A stretch of DNA of 34,715 nucleotides from Cytophagales bacterium (lineage in GTDB: Bacteria; Bacteroidota; Bacteroidia; Cytophagales; Cyclobacteriaceae), in the NCBI GenBank assembly GCA_016124425.1, contig WGNT01000028.1, positions 1 through 34,715 on the forward strand, in the 5' to 3' direction. Within the stretch, counting starts at the first letter, position 1. Every line of letters begins with the position of its first letter. The notes beneath the pieces are model-generated. The model ran no database searches and was not told the DNA's origin. It was given only the letters and a program-made list of their open reading frames with translations. This document shows positions 33,378 through 34,715 of this stretch, in pieces. Made by a program: the position numbers and the translations under genes.

Positions 33378-34166
33378 TTATTCTACAATACCATATTTTG
33401 CCGCAGCTTCCTTAAGGGTAAAGGCGTTAAAATGCCACCATTCGGAGCCAATTCCAGTAAAGCCTGCACCGTTCATCACCTGTCGTAGCTTTTCCCGGTT
33501 AGCTACGTGCGCTTGTAGTATTTTTCCTTCACGGAGCATTTGATCCTCACGGTCGGGATAAGCAGGATAGCCAAAGTAATCATAGGTTGTTCCCATGTCC
33601 ACGGTCTGCCCCGTAGCTTTTTCTGCCAAGGTAAGATCCACCGCAACCCCATAATTGTGCAGACTTCCCTTTTTTGGGTCCGCCACATACAGGGGTTTGA
33701 TGCTGTCCGGCTTATCCAGATTGTCCCATAAGATCTGCTGTACCCGTCGTGGCCGCACGCCATCATAGATCAGAAGTGTAAGTTCGGGATAATTTTGTTG
33801 GAGTAACTCATAGGCCTTTTTAAGTTTATCGGCTACCTCAGGTTGAAGGTACGCGTCAGTCAAGTCCCCATATACGTCTTTGCCGAAAAAATTGTCCGTT
33901 GTAGAATATTTTAGCTCCACCAAGGCTTCAGGAATTATGTCCTGTACATTTACGAGCCCCGCATCTTGTAGGCTTTTCTCCAGTTCACCCGGTTCATCAA
34001 CCGTATCCGTACGGGCCAAAATATTCATGTGCACGGAATCCGCTTTTTCAATCGGGAAGCCTTCCCTCACTGCGACATCGCGGGTGGAATCTTCCGTTGA
34101 GCCTGGACGTTGACATCCGAGCAGCGTGACAAGTGCAAGGCAGTAACCTGTTAGGCGTAACTTCAT
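33378..34166 (-). CDS. D-alanyl-D-alanine dipeptidase, VanX-like (M15D)
   Basis: 262 aa with a lipoprotein signal (MKLRLTGYCLALVTLLGC, Cys18), an acidic N-terminal linker to about residue 70, and a VanX-type M15 domain. Zinc ligands are visible: His170 and Asp177 in SLHNYGVAVD, and Glu242/His245 in EWWHF. YDGVRPRRVQQ (134-144) is the conserved arginine region. It cleaves D-Ala-D-Ala; in Bacteroidota lacking vanA-type ligases these enzymes recycle peptidoglycan dipeptide, so glycopeptide resistance is not implied. Its ATG overlaps the SDR stop by 4 nt (ATGA at 34163-34166), so the two are coupled. Confidence 0.92.
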   Translation of the reverse strand: MKLRLTGYCLALVTLLGCQRPGSTEDSTRDVAVREGFPIEKADSVHMNILARTDTVDEPGELEKSLQDAGLVNVQDIIPEALVELKYSTTDNFFGKDVYGDLTDAYLQPEVADKLKKAYELLQQNYPELTLLIYDGVRPRRVQQILWDNLDKPDSIKPLYVADPKKGSLHNYGVAVDLTLAEKATGQTVDMGTTYDYFGYPAYPDREDQMLREGKILQAHVANREKLRQVMNGAGFTGIGSEWWHFNAFTLKEAAAKYGIVE

Positions 34167-34715
34167 GCATTTTTTTTGTTTAAGACCATCGTGCTGGCCT
34201 GATCCAAAGGTAAAACAAGCACGTCAGCCAGCACCACATGTGCGGGCCGTGTGACGGCAAATACGATCACATCCGCGATATCGTCAGCTGTAAGTGCTGT
34301 ATATCCTTGGTAGGTCGTCTTAGCCCTGTTTTCGTCTCCTTTGAAGCGCACCAGGGAAAATTCGGTTTCTACCATCCCCGGATGTATGCCCATCACTTTG
34401 ATTCCATGGGGATTTAGGTCTATCCGCATACCTTTTGTAATGGCATCCACAGCGTATTTTGAGCCACAGTATACGTTCCCTTTTGGATACACCTCTTTCC
34501 CTGCAATGGATCCGATGTTGATTACCTGACCGGTTTTACGTTCCACCATTCCCGGAATGATTTTTTTGGATACATAAAGCAAACCCTTGACGTTGATGTC
34601 CATCATGGCCTCCCAGTCATCGACATTCCCTTCGTGAATGAAATCCAACCCGTGCGCGTTGCCGGCATTGTTGATCAGGACCTCGATCGTCTTCCATTCC
34701 TCCGGCAGGGTATCG
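34163..34715 (-). CDS. SDR-family NAD(P)-dependent oxidoreductase (5' end beyond window)
   Basis: The gene runs off the right edge: the frame is open to 34714, and the N-terminal TGxxxGIG cofactor motif lies outside. Visible are INNAGNAHG (NNAG motif), NIGSIAG with the catalytic Ser, and YCGSKYA with Tyr and Lys of the YxxxK pair, then HPGMVETEFSLVRF. The sequence is closest in look to the YdfG / 3-hydroxy-acid dehydrogenase branch. Cytoplasmic. First visible gene of the operon with VanX and ThuA. Substrate not determinable here. Confidence 0.9.
   Translation of the reverse strand, partial: DTLPEEWKTIEVLINNAGNAHGLDFIHEGNVDDWEAMMDINVKGLLYVSKKIIPGMVERKTGQVINIGSIAGKEVYPKGNVYCGSKYAVDAITKGMRIDLNPHGIKVMGIHPGMVETEFSLVRFKGDENRAKTTYQGYTALTADDIADVIVFAVTRPAHVVLADVLVLPLDQASTMVLNKKNA

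Noticed and set aside
33378-34166. Vancomycin-resistance cluster
   Set aside because: A VanX-like gene alone, without VanH or VanA/B-type ligase and VanRS, does not make a resistance cluster; neighbours are SDR and ThuA.

Overview
The window looks like the chromosome of a Bacteroidota bacterium, probably a Cytophagales/Cyclobacteriaceae-like marine or soil organism (inference). The reasons are TAnnTTTG-type -7 promoter boxes, DUF6443 Rhs proteins, PadR plus 'permease prefix domain 2' FtsX transporters, BlaI/BlaR1-TonB pairs, DUF4256 and DUF2200 genes, and very little Shine-Dalgarno signal. No rRNA, tRNA, CRISPR array or integrase gene was seen.

Region 1 (1-6660) is an accessory, decaying 'gene cassette' zone on the + strand. 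It holds a DUF2945 gene, an Rpn-type PD-(D/E)XK nuclease, a lipoprotein, a YoeB-type and a Doc-type toxin-antitoxin pair, a small membrane protein and a truncated GNAT gene. The cassettes are separated by attC-like inverted-repeat sites and by three copies of a composite repeat of about 330-635 bp (836-1310, 2877-3208, 4835-5470). Both toxin genes are broken while both antitoxins are intact. Three genes carry one-base indels, two in A-runs and one in a T-run.

Region 2 (6978-17350), all on the - strand, is a polymorphic Rhs locus. Two large secreted YD-repeat proteins (1165 and 1308 aa, 11 bp apart) are followed by a series of small genes: two YwqK/MORN-like lipoproteins, a 129-aa protein and two paralogous two-TM proteins. 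Directly behind each YwqK-like gene lies the displaced 3' tail of a different gene. One tail is of a YwqK paralogue and the other of the 129-aa family. A 20-nt scrap of the Rhs core 3' end (19/20 identical) lies upstream of the 129-aa gene. This is best explained by repeated replacement of toxin tips and candidate immunity genes, and it is the most interesting part of the window.

Region 3 (17351-29576) holds an esterase/SMP-30 fusion, a PadR-FtsX permease operon with a palindromic operator over its promoter, a deleted pseudogene copy of that permease, DUF2200 (plus a duplicated 3' fragment), DUF4256, a YdjC/ChbG-like deacetylase fused to a class-C-type serine hydrolase, and a BlaI-BlaR1 pair with a clear BlaI operator. 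A REP-associated transposase fragment lies between the permease and DUF2200.

Region 4 (29577-34715) holds a repeat-rich gap, a GyrI-like protein, a two-gene operon (membrane-anchored helical protein and PRC-barrel protein) ending in a strong terminator, and a - strand operon of an SDR oxidoreductase (cut by the window edge), a VanX-like D-Ala-D-Ala dipeptidase and a ThuA-domain protein.
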